15,585 bases of DNA from Campylobacteraceae bacterium (GTDB taxonomy: Bacteria; Campylobacterota; Campylobacteria; Campylobacterales; Campylobacteraceae). Position numbers and translations under genes: made by a program. The notes beneath the pieces are model-generated. The model searched no databases, was not told where the DNA came from, and saw only the letters and a program-made list of their open reading frames with translations. Positions 1 to 6,741 of this stretch are shown here, in pieces (within the stretch, counting starts at the first letter, position 1; every line of letters starts with the position of its first letter). The stretch is taken from contig JAIRKW010000100.1 in the NCBI GenBank assembly GCA_031259875.1, positions 1 to 15,585 of the forward strand, written 5' to 3'.

Positions 1-276
1 GCCGCTATGAAAGTTTTGAGGGCAAGACTTTATGAAATGCAAGAAGAAGAGCGCTTAAAACAGGAGATAGCGGATAGAAAATTGCAGGTAGGTTCCGGCG
101 ACAGGAGCGAGCGCATACGCACTTACAATTTCCCGCAAAACCGCATAAGTGACCACAGAATCAATCTTACGCTATACAGGCTTGATGCGATAATGGAAGG
201 CGGACTTTTTGACGAGATAATAGAACCTTTGATAGCGCACTTTCAAGCCGAGCAGATAGAAAATGCTGGGTTGTAA
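1..276 (+). CDS. prfA: Peptide chain release factor 1, C-terminal fragment
   Basis: This is the last 91 codons of release factor 1, which recognises UAA and UAG in the ribosomal A site and triggers hydrolysis of peptidyl-tRNA. The frame is open from the first base of the window, so the gene starts upstream; the ATG at position 7 is internal. The class-I release factor core is visible as VGSGDRSERIRTYNFPQ, followed by the conserved tail DHRINLTLYRLD and a C-terminal helix ending in QAEQIENAGL. The catalytic GGQ motif and the PxT-type codon-recognition loop lie outside the window. The choice of RF1 over RF2 rests on the tail wording and is fairly secure. The stop is TAA at 274-276, with no clear intrinsic terminator behind it. 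Confidence 0.93.
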   Translation, partial: AAMKVLRARLYEMQEEERLKQEIADRKLQVGSGDRSERIRTYNFPQNRISDHRINLTLYRLDAIMEGGLFDEIIEPLIAHFQAEQIENAGL

Positions 277-716
277 GAGATTGGTTGTTTGAATTTAACT
301 AAAAATTTCACTCTTATATAGTTTAAAAACTCACAAATATCTGCCTTTTGTTTAAATGCTCAATATCAAAATTTTTCCTGCAATAAATATCAATTACAAA
401 TAATAAATACCAGCGCCGAATTAAACCAGCTCATATTTTTTGATTTTTGTATTTTGTAATATTTTTTCCTATTTTTAAATATTTTCAGGAAAACTTTCTA
501 TGTATTACTCAAACACTATTGATTTTATCTGGCAAAAAGCAGATTTCTGCCTGTTATTCATATGTGTGTAAGCATAAACAGTATGAAAATTTACCGTAAA
601 ATGGGTATTTTCGAAAGTATTTATAAAATTACCAAGGTGAATAGTCTATTTGTACAACTCGCAGAAAAATAACTGTTATTTTGATAGAAATATGATAAAA
701 AGCATAATTAAAAAAG
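277..716. other. AT-rich gap between prfA and the tRNA operon
   Basis: About 440 bases with no gene that I can support. Reading frames are short and there is no ribosome-binding site in front of any of them. The best plus-strand frame is a 29-codon ATG frame at 583-672 (MKIYRKMGIFESIYKITK...). It reads like protein but lacks a Shine-Dalgarno sequence and matches nothing I know. A T-rich run immediately follows the tRNA-Ser 3' end on the minus strand (about 716-690) and may help end that transcript, but I see no stable hairpin. Confidence 0.4.
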
Positions 717-804
717 TGGCCGGGAGAGAGGGATTCGAACCCCCGGAGGCTCTCACCTCAACGGTTTTCAAGACCGCCGCTTTAAACCGCTCAGCCATCT
801 CCCG
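717..804 (-). tRNA. tRNA-Ser (anticodon UGA)
   Basis: An 88-nt class II tRNA on the minus strand with CCA encoded. The acceptor arms CGGGAGA (804-798) and TCTCCCG (727-721) pair fully. The anticodon loop is CTTGAAA, giving UGA, and the T-arm contains GGTTCGAATCC. The long variable arm is typical of tRNA-Ser. It is the last gene of the tRNA operon, after the small lipoprotein gene. Confidence 0.96.
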
Positions 805-823
805 AATAATAATTTTGAAAAAC

Positions 824-979
824 TTATTCAGTTTTATCTTTTGCGTACGAAGCACCTTGATTGACTTTCTCTTTCGTCCAATCCGCTGCCTCTTTGGCAT
901 CGGTTTTCGCGCCTTGCCAAGTATTACTGCAACCAGCTAAAAAAAGAGTTAGCATCAATAAATATACAACACGCTTCAT
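824..979 (-). CDS. Small entericidin-like lipoprotein inside the tRNA operon
   Basis: A 51-residue predicted lipoprotein. Residues 1-16 form a short signal peptide (KR, hydrophobic core, then LFLAG) followed by Cys17, a canonical LAGC lipobox. The mature part, SNTWQGAKTDAKEAADWTKE and onward, is a small charged amphipathic helix resembling entericidin-type lipoproteins; the assignment is by overall pattern, not one diagnostic motif. The frame is open further upstream through the tRNA genes, but the true start is the ATG at 979: GGAG lies 7 bases before it in the 20-base gap after tRNA-Cys. The gene ends 19 bases before tRNA-Ser and must share the tRNA transcript unless it has its own promoter. 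Release of the tRNA-Cys 3' end would leave a very short 5' leader on this mRNA. Likely location is an envelope membrane. Function is unknown. Confidence 0.75.
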   Translation of the reverse strand: MKRVVYLLMLTLFLAGCSNTWQGAKTDAKEAADWTKEKVNQGASYAKDKTE

Positions 980-999
980 CTTTTTTCTCCAAGTTTCTT

Positions 1000-1073
1000 T
1001 GGAGGCGACACCCGGATTCGAACCGGGGATAAAGGCTTTGCAGGCCCGTGCCTTACCTCTTGGCCATGTCGCC
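1000..1073 (-). tRNA. tRNA-Cys (anticodon GCA)
   Basis: A 74-nt minus-strand tRNA with CCA encoded at 1002-1000. The acceptor arms GGCGACA (1073-1067) and TGTCGCC pair fully. The anticodon loop CTGCAAA gives GCA, and the T-loop is GGTTCGAATCC. It lies directly upstream of the lipoprotein gene and 14 bases downstream of tRNA-Leu. Confidence 0.96.
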
Positions 1074-1087
1074 ATGAGCTGATAATA

Positions 1088-1173
1088 TGGTGCCCGAAGC
1101 CGGACTTGAACCGGCACGAACAAAAGTTCGAGGGATTTTAAGTCCCTTGCGTCTACCATTCCGCCACTCGGGC
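1088..1173 (-). tRNA. tRNA-Leu (anticodon UAA)
   Basis: An 86-nt class II tRNA with CCA encoded at 1090-1088. The acceptor GCCCGAG pairs with TTCGGGC through one G-U. The anticodon stem-loop AGGGA-CTTAAAA-TCCCT gives UAA. The variable arm CGAAC-TTTT-GTTCG is a perfect small hairpin, and the T-arm is CCGGTTCAAGTCCGG. Confidence 0.96.
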
Positions 1174-1192
1174 TTTGTAAATCATAAAATAT

Positions 1193-1267
1193 TGGAGCGG
1201 GAAACGAGGTTCGAACTCGCGACCCCAACCTTGGCAAGGTTGTGCTCTACCACTGAGCTATTCCCGC
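1193..1267 (-). tRNA. tRNA-Gly (anticodon GCC)
   Basis: A 75-nt tRNA with CCA encoded at 1195-1193. The acceptor arms GCGGGAA and TTCCCGC pair fully. The anticodon loop TTGCCAA gives GCC, and the D-arm AGCTCAGTGGTAGAGC is standard. It is the first gene of the operon, starting 21 bases below the promoter -10 box. Confidence 0.97.
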
Positions 1268-1287
1268 GCTTAAAAAACAAGAGGGAA

Positions 1288-1316
1288 AGTATAGCAAAAG
1301 TTTATTTAAATGTAAA
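1288..1316 (-). promoter_or_regulatory. Strong sigma-70 promoter of the tRNA operon
   Basis: On the minus strand, TTTACA (1316-1311) and TATACT (1293-1288) are separated by exactly 17 bases, and TGC precedes the -10 box, making it an extended -10. The predicted start is near 1281, about 14 bases before tRNA-Gly. This would be the promoter for all four tRNAs and the lipoprotein gene. Confidence 0.85.
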
Positions 1317-1385
1317 GTAGAAAAAGTGGTTTTGCGTGCGTTTTTTTAATAATGTTTTTTACAATATGATTAGACAAATGCGCCT

Positions 1386-1421
1386 GCGGGTGGAATTTTT
1401 TGAAAAAACAAATTTACCCGC
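1386..1421. repeat. 36-bp inverted repeat between tRNA operon and ilvD
   Basis: The outer arms GCGGGT (1386-1391) and ACCCGC (1416-1421) are perfect. Nested inside are TTTTTT (1396-1401) and AAAAAA (1403-1408). It lies between two divergent transcription units, about 90-100 bases from the predicted start of each. It could be an operator or a cruciform-prone element. It is not a convincing terminator because no transcript is known to run into it. Confidence 0.5.
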
Positions 1422-1505
1422 GATATGTTTATAAAATCAGCTTGGTGTGAAATACAGCGCTTATTATAAGTTGTTTTCAATAAAAGCACGGTTTTTGTGA
1501 GCATT

Positions 1506-1514
1506 TGTTATAAT
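1506..1514 (+). promoter_or_regulatory. Extended -10 promoter of ilvD
   Basis: TGTTATAAT is an extended -10 (TG, one base, TATAAT). No good -35 box is visible, which is common for sigma-70 promoters in this phylum. Transcription would start near 1521, leaving a leader of about 24 bases. This places the upstream in-frame ATG at 1497 inside or before the promoter, so it cannot be the translation start. Confidence 0.6.
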
Positions 1515-1544
1515 AGAGGTTTTATCTATATGCAAAGGTTGATT

Positions 1545-3221
1545 ATGCGCAGTGATATGATTAAAAAAGGAGCTCAAAGAGCGCCTCATAGAAGTTTACT
1601 TAGAGCAGCAGGATTAAAAGACGAAGATTTTGCAAAGCCATTTATTGGCGTGGCAAATTCATTTGTGGAGATAATTCCCGGACATTTTTTCCTCAATAGT
1701 TACTCTAAAATTATAAAAGACGAGATAAAAAAATCAGGCTGTGTACCATTTGAATTTAACACTATAGGTGTAGATGACGGAATAGCTATGGCGCATGAAG
1801 GAATGCTTTATTCACTGCCATCTCGTGAAATTATTGCTAACTCAATAGAAACTATGGCAAATGCGCATATGTTTGACGCGATGATTTGTATCCCAAACTG
1901 TGACAAGATAGTTCCGGGTATGATAATGGGGGCATTGAGGGTAAATGTACCAACAGTATTTGTAAGCGGCGGACCAATGAAAAAGGGGATAGATAAAGAT
2001 GGTAAACCGCTTGATTTAAACGCTACCTTTGAAGCTGTAGGCAAATATAATAAAGGCGAAATAACCGAAGATGAACTTTATGATATAGAGTGCAGAGCAT
2101 GTCCTGGCGGCGGGTCATGTTCGGGGATGTTTACAGCAAACTCGATGAATACGCTGATGGAAGCTATGGGTATTGCACTTTGCGGAAACGGGACGATATT
2201 GGCTTTGACAAAAGAGCGCGAAGAACTTATACGAAATGCGGCAAGAAGAGTTTGTGAAATAGCGCTTGACGATAGATTTAAACTGCGAAATATTTTAAAT
2301 GAAAAAGCTATCAAAAATGCATTTGCCATAGATATGGCGATGGGCGGAAGTTCAAACACTGTACTTCACATGCTCGCTATTGCTAAAGAAGCTGAAGTTG
2401 ATTTTGATATAAAAGATATAAATGATATCAGTAAAAAAGTTTCACATATAGCTAAAATTGCCCCATCGCTCGGCACTGTTCATATGGAAGATGTACATAA
2501 AGCCGGCGGAATGAATGCCGTTATGCACGAGATAGCAAAACTTGATAACGGCACACTGTTTTTGGACAATCTAACAATAACAGGTGAAAGTATAGGTGAG
2601 CGTGTAAAAAATGCCGATATTAAAGATGTAAATGTTATTCATACTCTTGAAAATGCCTACTCAAAAGTCGGTGGACTTGCAATACTTTTTGGAAATTTAG
2701 CCAAAGAAGGATGCGTGATAAAAACAGCAGGCATTATTGGAAGCAGAAGTTTTAGAGGTAAAGCCGTCTGTTTTGACTCTCAGCAAGACGCTATAGATGG
2801 AATCACAAAAGGCAGAGTTAAAAAAGGCGATGCTGTTATTTTGCGTTATGAAGGACCAAAAGGAGGTCCTGGAATGCAAGAGATGCTAGCGCCAACTTCA
2901 TTAATTGTTGGAATGGGGCTTGGAGCAGATGTAGCACTTATAACAGACGGAAGATTTTCTGGCGCAACAAGAGGGCTTAGCATAGGACACGTAAGTCCCG
3001 AAGCTGCGGAAGGCGGACTTATTGCGCTTTTAAAAGACGGCGATATTATAGAAATAGATGTGGATAAATACACAATAAATGCACTTTTAAGCGAAGAAGA
3101 GATAGCTTCACGCCGTACTGATTTTAAACCTAAAGTCAAAAATATCACAAGCCGTTGGCTAAAGCAGTACAGACAGCTTGTCACAAATGCGAGCAATGGC
3201 GCAGTATTGAAGACAGAGTAA
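1545..3221 (+). CDS. ilvD: Dihydroxy-acid dehydratase
   Basis: IlvD dehydrates 2,3-dihydroxy-3-methylbutanoate and 2,3-dihydroxy-3-methylpentanoate to the 2-keto acids that become valine, leucine and isoleucine. I start it at the ATG at 1545 (MRSDMIKKG), 6 bases after AAAGG and downstream of the promoter, giving 558 residues, the normal length. Family motifs appear in order: NSFVEIIPGH (38-47), GVDDGIAMAHEGM, ICIPNCDKIVPGM (Cys119), CPGGGSCSGMF (Cys186, Cys192), MAMGGSSNT, RYEGPKGGPGMQEM and TDGRFSGATRGLSIGH. Members with a [2Fe-2S] cluster carry an extra Cys in the first motif (PCN-type). Here that place is Gly, as in E. coli IlvD, so an oxygen-sensitive [4Fe-4S] cluster is the better guess. 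The gene is monocistronic as far as seen and converges on the remnants at 3265-3942. Confidence 0.97.
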   Translation: MRSDMIKKGAQRAPHRSLLRAAGLKDEDFAKPFIGVANSFVEIIPGHFFLNSYSKIIKDEIKKSGCVPFEFNTIGVDDGIAMAHEGMLYSLPSREIIANSIETMANAHMFDAMICIPNCDKIVPGMIMGALRVNVPTVFVSGGPMKKGIDKDGKPLDLNATFEAVGKYNKGEITEDELYDIECRACPGGGSCSGMFTANSMNTLMEAMGIALCGNGTILALTKEREELIRNAARRVCEIALDDRFKLRNILNEKAIKNAFAIDMAMGGSSNTVLHMLAIAKEAEVDFDIKDINDISKKVSHIAKIAPSLGTVHMEDVHKAGGMNAVMHEIAKLDNGTLFLDNLTITGESIGERVKNADIKDVNVIHTLENAYSKVGGLAILFGNLAKEGCVIKTAGIIGSRSFRGKAVCFDSQQDAIDGITKGRVKKGDAVILRYEGPKGGPGMQEMLAPTSLIVGMGLGADVALITDGRFSGATRGLSIGHVSPEAAEGGLIALLKDGDIIEIDVDKYTINALLSEEEIASRRTDFKPKVKNITSRWLKQYRQLVTNASNGAVLKTE

Positions 3222-3264
3222 TGACAGAGAGCGGCAAACAACTATTAAAGCCGCCTATGCTGAT

Positions 3265-3607
3265 TTAAAAATTTACAACTTTACTTTTTTGAGTCCAAGT
3301 TAAACCGACATTTTGTTTTTTAATTTCATCAAATTGACACAAATGTTTAGCGATAGGCAGCTCTTTGTTGAACACTGCAAACTGAGTAATATAAAAATAT
3401 GTAACTTGACAATTTTGCACATTAATTTTATTGCATTTAAATTTTAGTTGTTATTTTCAAAAGAATTTCACACCAAGCATATTATATGAAATGGGATGTG
3501 CCTATTTTATCTCTCTCAAATTCTACAAAAAATTTATCAAAAAAAATATCAGCACAGACATTAAAATTCCCCTCTTGTCACTGCGCTGCATTTTACATTC
3601 ACTTCAT
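3265..3607 (-). pseudogene. Decayed, unrecognised gene downstream of ilvD
   Basis: Reading the minus strand from an ATG at 3607 gives a protein-like frame broken by TGA (3601-3599), TAA (3595-3593) and TGA (3580-3578). It then runs cleanly as EGNFNVCADIFFDKFFVEFE and RDKIGTSHFI to a TAA at 3484-3482. Past that stop the same frame continues YAWCEILLKITTKI. After a frame change, a 61-codon open stretch (3450-3265) gives VTYFYITQFAVFNKELPIAK, HLCQFDEIKKQNVGLTWTQK and ends SKVVNF at a TAA. Together these look like one roughly 110-residue protein with several stops and at least one frameshift. I cannot name the family. The 61-codon end part alone could be a short intact gene from a GTG at 3420, but it has no clear ribosome-binding site. 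It converges with ilvD. Confidence 0.5.
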
Positions 3608-3737
3608 GCTAGACACATATCTTATAATTTTAATTATCCGCTATTATCATTTTGACACATGCTTTATTGTTAATGATACTAGCTTTTTATGTGTATTCTT
3701 GGCGAACTTTTTTATTTGAAAAATTCTTCCATTTTTA

Positions 3738-3942
3738 TCAAAACGCCACTTTAACTTCAAATTCTTTTTTTGACAAGCTGGCTGCAGCGTTGTAATAATA
3801 AAAATCTATAATTTACATCTTCCATATTAAAATTTTTAATCAATGGCAAAAGAGGTTCAATATCTACGATAAGAGGTATATTATATTTAATCTTCACATT
3901 TAATGGATGGATTTTTGAAGCCAATTTGATAAAAGCCTGAAT
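3738..3942 (-). pseudogene. Truncated 3' end of an unrecognised gene below metE
   Basis: A minus-strand open stretch runs from 3942 for 61 codons. It includes NVKIKYNIPLIVDIEPLLPL and IKNFNMEDVNYRFLLL. Around 3790 the sense passes to another frame, which reads YNAAASLSKKEFEVKVAF and ends at TGA (3740-3738). A one-base indel in the TTATTATTA run would join the two into one C-terminal protein segment. The 5' part is absent: the readable frame begins inside the metE terminator hairpin, so metE and its terminator appear to have replaced whatever preceded it. I do not recognise the family. Confidence is in its being a coding remnant, not in any function. Confidence 0.45.
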
Positions 3943-3955
3943 TTATCAGGCTTTT
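3931..3955 (-). terminator. Intrinsic terminator of metE
   Basis: AAAAGCCTGA and TCAGGCTTTT form a perfect 10-bp stem around a 5-base loop, beginning 7 bases after the metE stop codon. The stem ends in TTTT on the transcript strand and is followed by ATC, a short but usable U-tract. Confidence 0.8.
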
Positions 3956-3962
3956 ACATTAT

Positions 3963-6227
3963 CTATTCTGAGAAGCGAATGATTTTTACAGCTTCTACCA
4001 TATTTTTCAAAGATGGAGTAACTTCTTCCCATTTTCTTGTCTTTAGTCCGCAGTCAGGATTTATCCAAAGCTTCTCTTTGGGAAAAATCTCCAAAAGAGC
4101 TTTTATCTGCGCTGTCATCTCTTCTACGCTCGGAACTCTTGGAGAGTGAATATCATAAATGCCAGGACCTATTTCTTGACTATAGCCTGTTTCTTTAAAA
4201 ATCTTCAATATTTTATTGCCTGCTCTGGCTGTTTCTATTGAAATTACATCGGCATCCATAGCCTCAATAGTTTTAATGATATCATTAAAGTTACTGTAGC
4301 ACATATGAGTATGAATCTGCACGCTCTCTTTCGCGCCGCTTGTTGCAAGCTTGAAAGATTCTACTGCCCATTTTTCGTAATCACGCTTTTTACTTTCGCG
4401 TAAAGGATATCCCTCCTTGAAAGCAGCTTCGTCTACCTGTATTATTTTGATACCAGCTTCTTGCAAATCATTTATCTCATTGTGTAAAACAAAAGCTAAT
4501 TGCTTAGCTGTCTGCTCTCTTGGTATGTCGTTTCGCACAAAAGACCAGTTAAGTATCGTAACAGGACCTGTGAGCATACCTTTTACAATTTTATTTGTCA
4601 AAGATTGAGCATAAGTTATCCACTTTAGCGTCATTGGTTTTACTCTTGTGATATCGCCGAAAAGCAACGGTGGTTTCACGCATCTGCTGCCATAACTTTG
4701 CACCCAGCCGTTTTGAGTAAACGCATATCCTTCAAGCTGTTCGCCGAAATACTCTACCATATCATTGCGCTCAAACTCGCCATGTACTAATATATCAAGT
4801 CCTATTGTTTCTTGAATTTCAATGCACTCTTTAATAAGACTTCTAATACCCTCTTCATATTGCTCAAGTGAAATTTCACCCTTTTTAAAAGCGCTTCTTA
4901 AATTTCTAAGCTCACTTGTTTGAGGAAAAGAACCTATCGTGGTAGTAGCAAGAGGCTGATAATTTAAAGCATCTTTTTGTATTTTGATACGTTCTTCAAA
5001 AGGAAGGTTTCTTGATGTATTTGTAAAAGATTTGAGTTTTTGAGCAAGAGCACTATTGTGTATCTTTGGTGAATTTTTTCTTGATATATTGGCTTTTTCA
5101 TTAGCTTCTATCTTTAATTTTTCACTATCGTCCAAAATTTGATTATTAAAAAGTTTTGTTATTAGTGCAATTTCATCTAATTTTTCAAGTGAAAACGAGA
5201 GCCACTCTTTGATGTCTGTATCTATTTTATTCTCGCGATGCAATGAGTATGGAGTGTGTAAAAGTGAACAAGAAGTTGAAACTATTATGCGTTCTTTACC
5301 TGCTGTTTTGGCTATCTCTTCCAAAAATCCTGCAACACTTTTGATATCGCTTATCCATATATTTCTGCCGTCAACCACGCCCGCTATCAGATATTTGCCA
5401 TTTAGGCTTTTTAGATTTTCAATATTTTCTTTGCCGTGTACAAAGTCAAGTCCTATACCCCAGATATCTGTACCAGCCAAAATTTCCACACTATCTTTAT
5501 CTGCATAATCAAAATATGTCTGAACTATGAGTTTGAGTTTAGGCGAAACTTTTGATAATTTTTCATATGTTAATTTGAGCAGTATTTTTTGCTCCTGCGT
5601 TAAGTCCGTAACAACAATCGGTTCGTCAAACTGCACAAACACTTCATTGTCTAATGCAGCAATAACATTCAGCAGTTCCTCATAAACACTAAGCGCTTTT
5701 TCAAAATGATTGTACGGATTACTCTCATCTGTACTTTTTGATAAACTTAAAAATGTCAGTAATCCTATAATATTTATCTTTGGAATTATCCCTAAAGCTT
5801 TTGCTTCTTTATATTCGCTCACAATTTTTGACGAATTGAGAGAAAACTGTGTATCTTTGGATAATTCTGGAACGATATAATGGTAATTTGTATTAAACCA
5901 TTTTGTCATCTCCATAGCTGTATGTGTTTTATCGCCTCTTGCCATAGCAAAATACAGTGTGAGTTCATCGTCTTTTATATCGGTGAATCTTTGCGGTATG
6001 GCACCCAATGTAACTATCATATCAAGCATAGTATCGTACAAACTAAAATCATTCACGCTTACCAAATCTATACCGTTTTGATGTTTGAGGTGTTTTAAGC
6101 GCAGCTCTTCCGCACTTTTCAAAAGTTCGGCTTTACTTATTTTACCAGACCAAAAAGCCTCAAGGGCAAACTTCAACTCTCTTTGCTCCCCAATTCTTGG
6201 AAAACCAACGATACTATTTTTCGGCAT
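3963..6227 (-). CDS. metE: Cobalamin-independent methionine synthase
   Basis: MetE transfers the methyl group of 5-methyltetrahydropteroyltri-glutamate to homocysteine, the last step of methionine synthesis, without vitamin B12. I start it at the ATG at 6227 (MPKNSIVGFPRIGEQREL), 7 bases after AAAGGA, giving 754 residues, essentially the E. coli length. The frame extends 12 codons further up but without a matching ribosome-binding site. The N-terminal half (about 1-390) is the duplicated barrel with the GFPRIG folate-side motif. The C-terminal barrel has TTTIGSFPQT (428-437), the zinc ligands His641 and Cys643 (IHTHMCYS), Glu665 and Cys726 (NPDCGLKTR), and DIHSPRVPS. All four zinc ligands fall on the E. 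coli numbers. The gene appears monocistronic, with a clear terminator. I found no SAM or cobalamin riboswitch in front of it. Confidence 0.98.
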   Translation of the reverse strand: MPKNSIVGFPRIGEQRELKFALEAFWSGKISKAELLKSAEELRLKHLKHQNGIDLVSVNDFSLYDTMLDMIVTLGAIPQRFTDIKDDELTLYFAMARGDKTHTAMEMTKWFNTNYHYIVPELSKDTQFSLNSSKIVSEYKEAKALGIIPKINIIGLLTFLSLSKSTDESNPYNHFEKALSVYEELLNVIAALDNEVFVQFDEPIVVTDLTQEQKILLKLTYEKLSKVSPKLKLIVQTYFDYADKDSVEILAGTDIWGIGLDFVHGKENIENLKSLNGKYLIAGVVDGRNIWISDIKSVAGFLEEIAKTAGKERIIVSTSCSLLHTPYSLHRENKIDTDIKEWLSFSLEKLDEIALITKLFNNQILDDSEKLKIEANEKANISRKNSPKIHNSALAQKLKSFTNTSRNLPFEERIKIQKDALNYQPLATTTIGSFPQTSELRNLRSAFKKGEISLEQYEEGIRSLIKECIEIQETIGLDILVHGEFERNDMVEYFGEQLEGYAFTQNGWVQSYGSRCVKPPLLFGDITRVKPMTLKWITYAQSLTNKIVKGMLTGPVTILNWSFVRNDIPREQTAKQLAFVLHNEINDLQEAGIKIIQVDEAAFKEGYPLRESKKRDYEKWAVESFKLATSGAKESVQIHTHMCYSNFNDIIKTIEAMDADVISIETARAGNKILKIFKETGYSQEIGPGIYDIHSPRVPSVEEMTAQIKALLEIFPKEKLWINPDCGLKTRKWEEVTPSLKNMVEAVKIIRFSE

Positions 6228-6537
6228 ATCTATCCTTTTGATTAAATCTTTAATGCATTGCAAAATCTATATTTCGCATTTCATCCTTTAAAAGCATAGC
6301 TGTGATATTAACAATAGTTTGCTTTGCATAAAATAAACCTCTTTTATATTTATTTATAGAAGCAGAACAATAGAGATTCTAGAAATCAAACACATCTTTT
6401 TTATTAAAATATCTACTAAGGCTGCAAAGTAATAAAAGATGTTTTTGTTGTTAGTGGTGTTTTTACTGAATATATTTAGCCAAAATCTTCTGTCGCTTTA
6501 AAAAGATTGCAGCGGCAAAAATACCGATATTAGTGTT
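6228..6537. other. AT-rich metE upstream region
   Basis: This holds the metE leader and presumably its promoter, though no strong minus-strand -35/-10 pair stands out. An imperfect inverted repeat (6392-6406 against 6430-6442, ACATCTTTTTTATTA / TAATAAAAGATGT) is followed on the plus strand by TTTTTG. A 20-codon hydrophobic plus-strand frame, MFLLLVVFLLNIFSQNLLSL, occupies 6439-6501, but it has no good ribosome-binding site. Confidence 0.35.
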
Positions 6538-6741
6538 TTACATTGCAACGAAAACAATAAAGACAATGTAAAAATGGGATGTAAAAGTTTGAATAGCAAT
6601 AATTAATTTATTAGCACAATTGGCAATGCTATTTTGCAAATACATCATATCAATGGATAGGCAATATCTTTTAAAAACCAAAATGAGCTCTATAAAAATA
6701 ACTATTGCAAATATTATAATTTCTTTGCATTTTTGCTCCAT
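6538..6741 (-). CDS. Possible small membrane protein or membrane-gene remnant
   Basis: A 67-codon minus-strand frame from the ATG at 6741. It has a hydrophobic N-terminal segment (about residues 8-23, EIIIFAIVIFIELILVF), a middle with two Cys, and a second hydrophobic segment at the C-terminus (FYIVFIVFVAM). It overlaps the end of the longer frame at 6671-7008. It may be a separate coupled gene or the continuation of that broken gene in another frame. The ribosome-binding site is weak. I do not recognise it and could not exclude a chance frame in AT-rich DNA. Confidence 0.25.
   Translation of the reverse strand: MEQKCKEIIIFAIVIFIELILVFKRYCLSIDMMYLQNSIANCANKLIIAIQTFTSHFYIVFIVFVAM

Noticed and set aside
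824..1237. A 137-codon minus-strand open frame spanning the tRNA-Gly, tRNA-Leu and tRNA-Cys genes.
   Set aside because: Only the last 51 codons have a ribosome-binding site and a protein-like sequence; the upstream part is antisense or overlap reading of tRNA genes.
1440..3478. A 14-base sequence (GCTTGGTGTGAAAT) upstream of ilvD recurs in inverted orientation downstream (3465-3478), as if ilvD were flanked by terminal repeats.
   Set aside because: One 14-base match somewhere in a 15.6 kb AT-rich window is near chance expectation. There is no transposase and no target duplication, and ilvD is an ordinary chromosomal gene.
3431..3719. Two overlapping plus-strand frames of 74 and 77 codons between ilvD and metE.
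   Set aside because: No ribosome-binding sites and no family resemblance. The minus strand of the same bases gives the more protein-like fragments.
6228..6420. SAM or cobalamin riboswitch in front of metE.
   Set aside because: No conserved riboswitch boxes or stable multi-stem fold can be recognised in this AT-rich leader.
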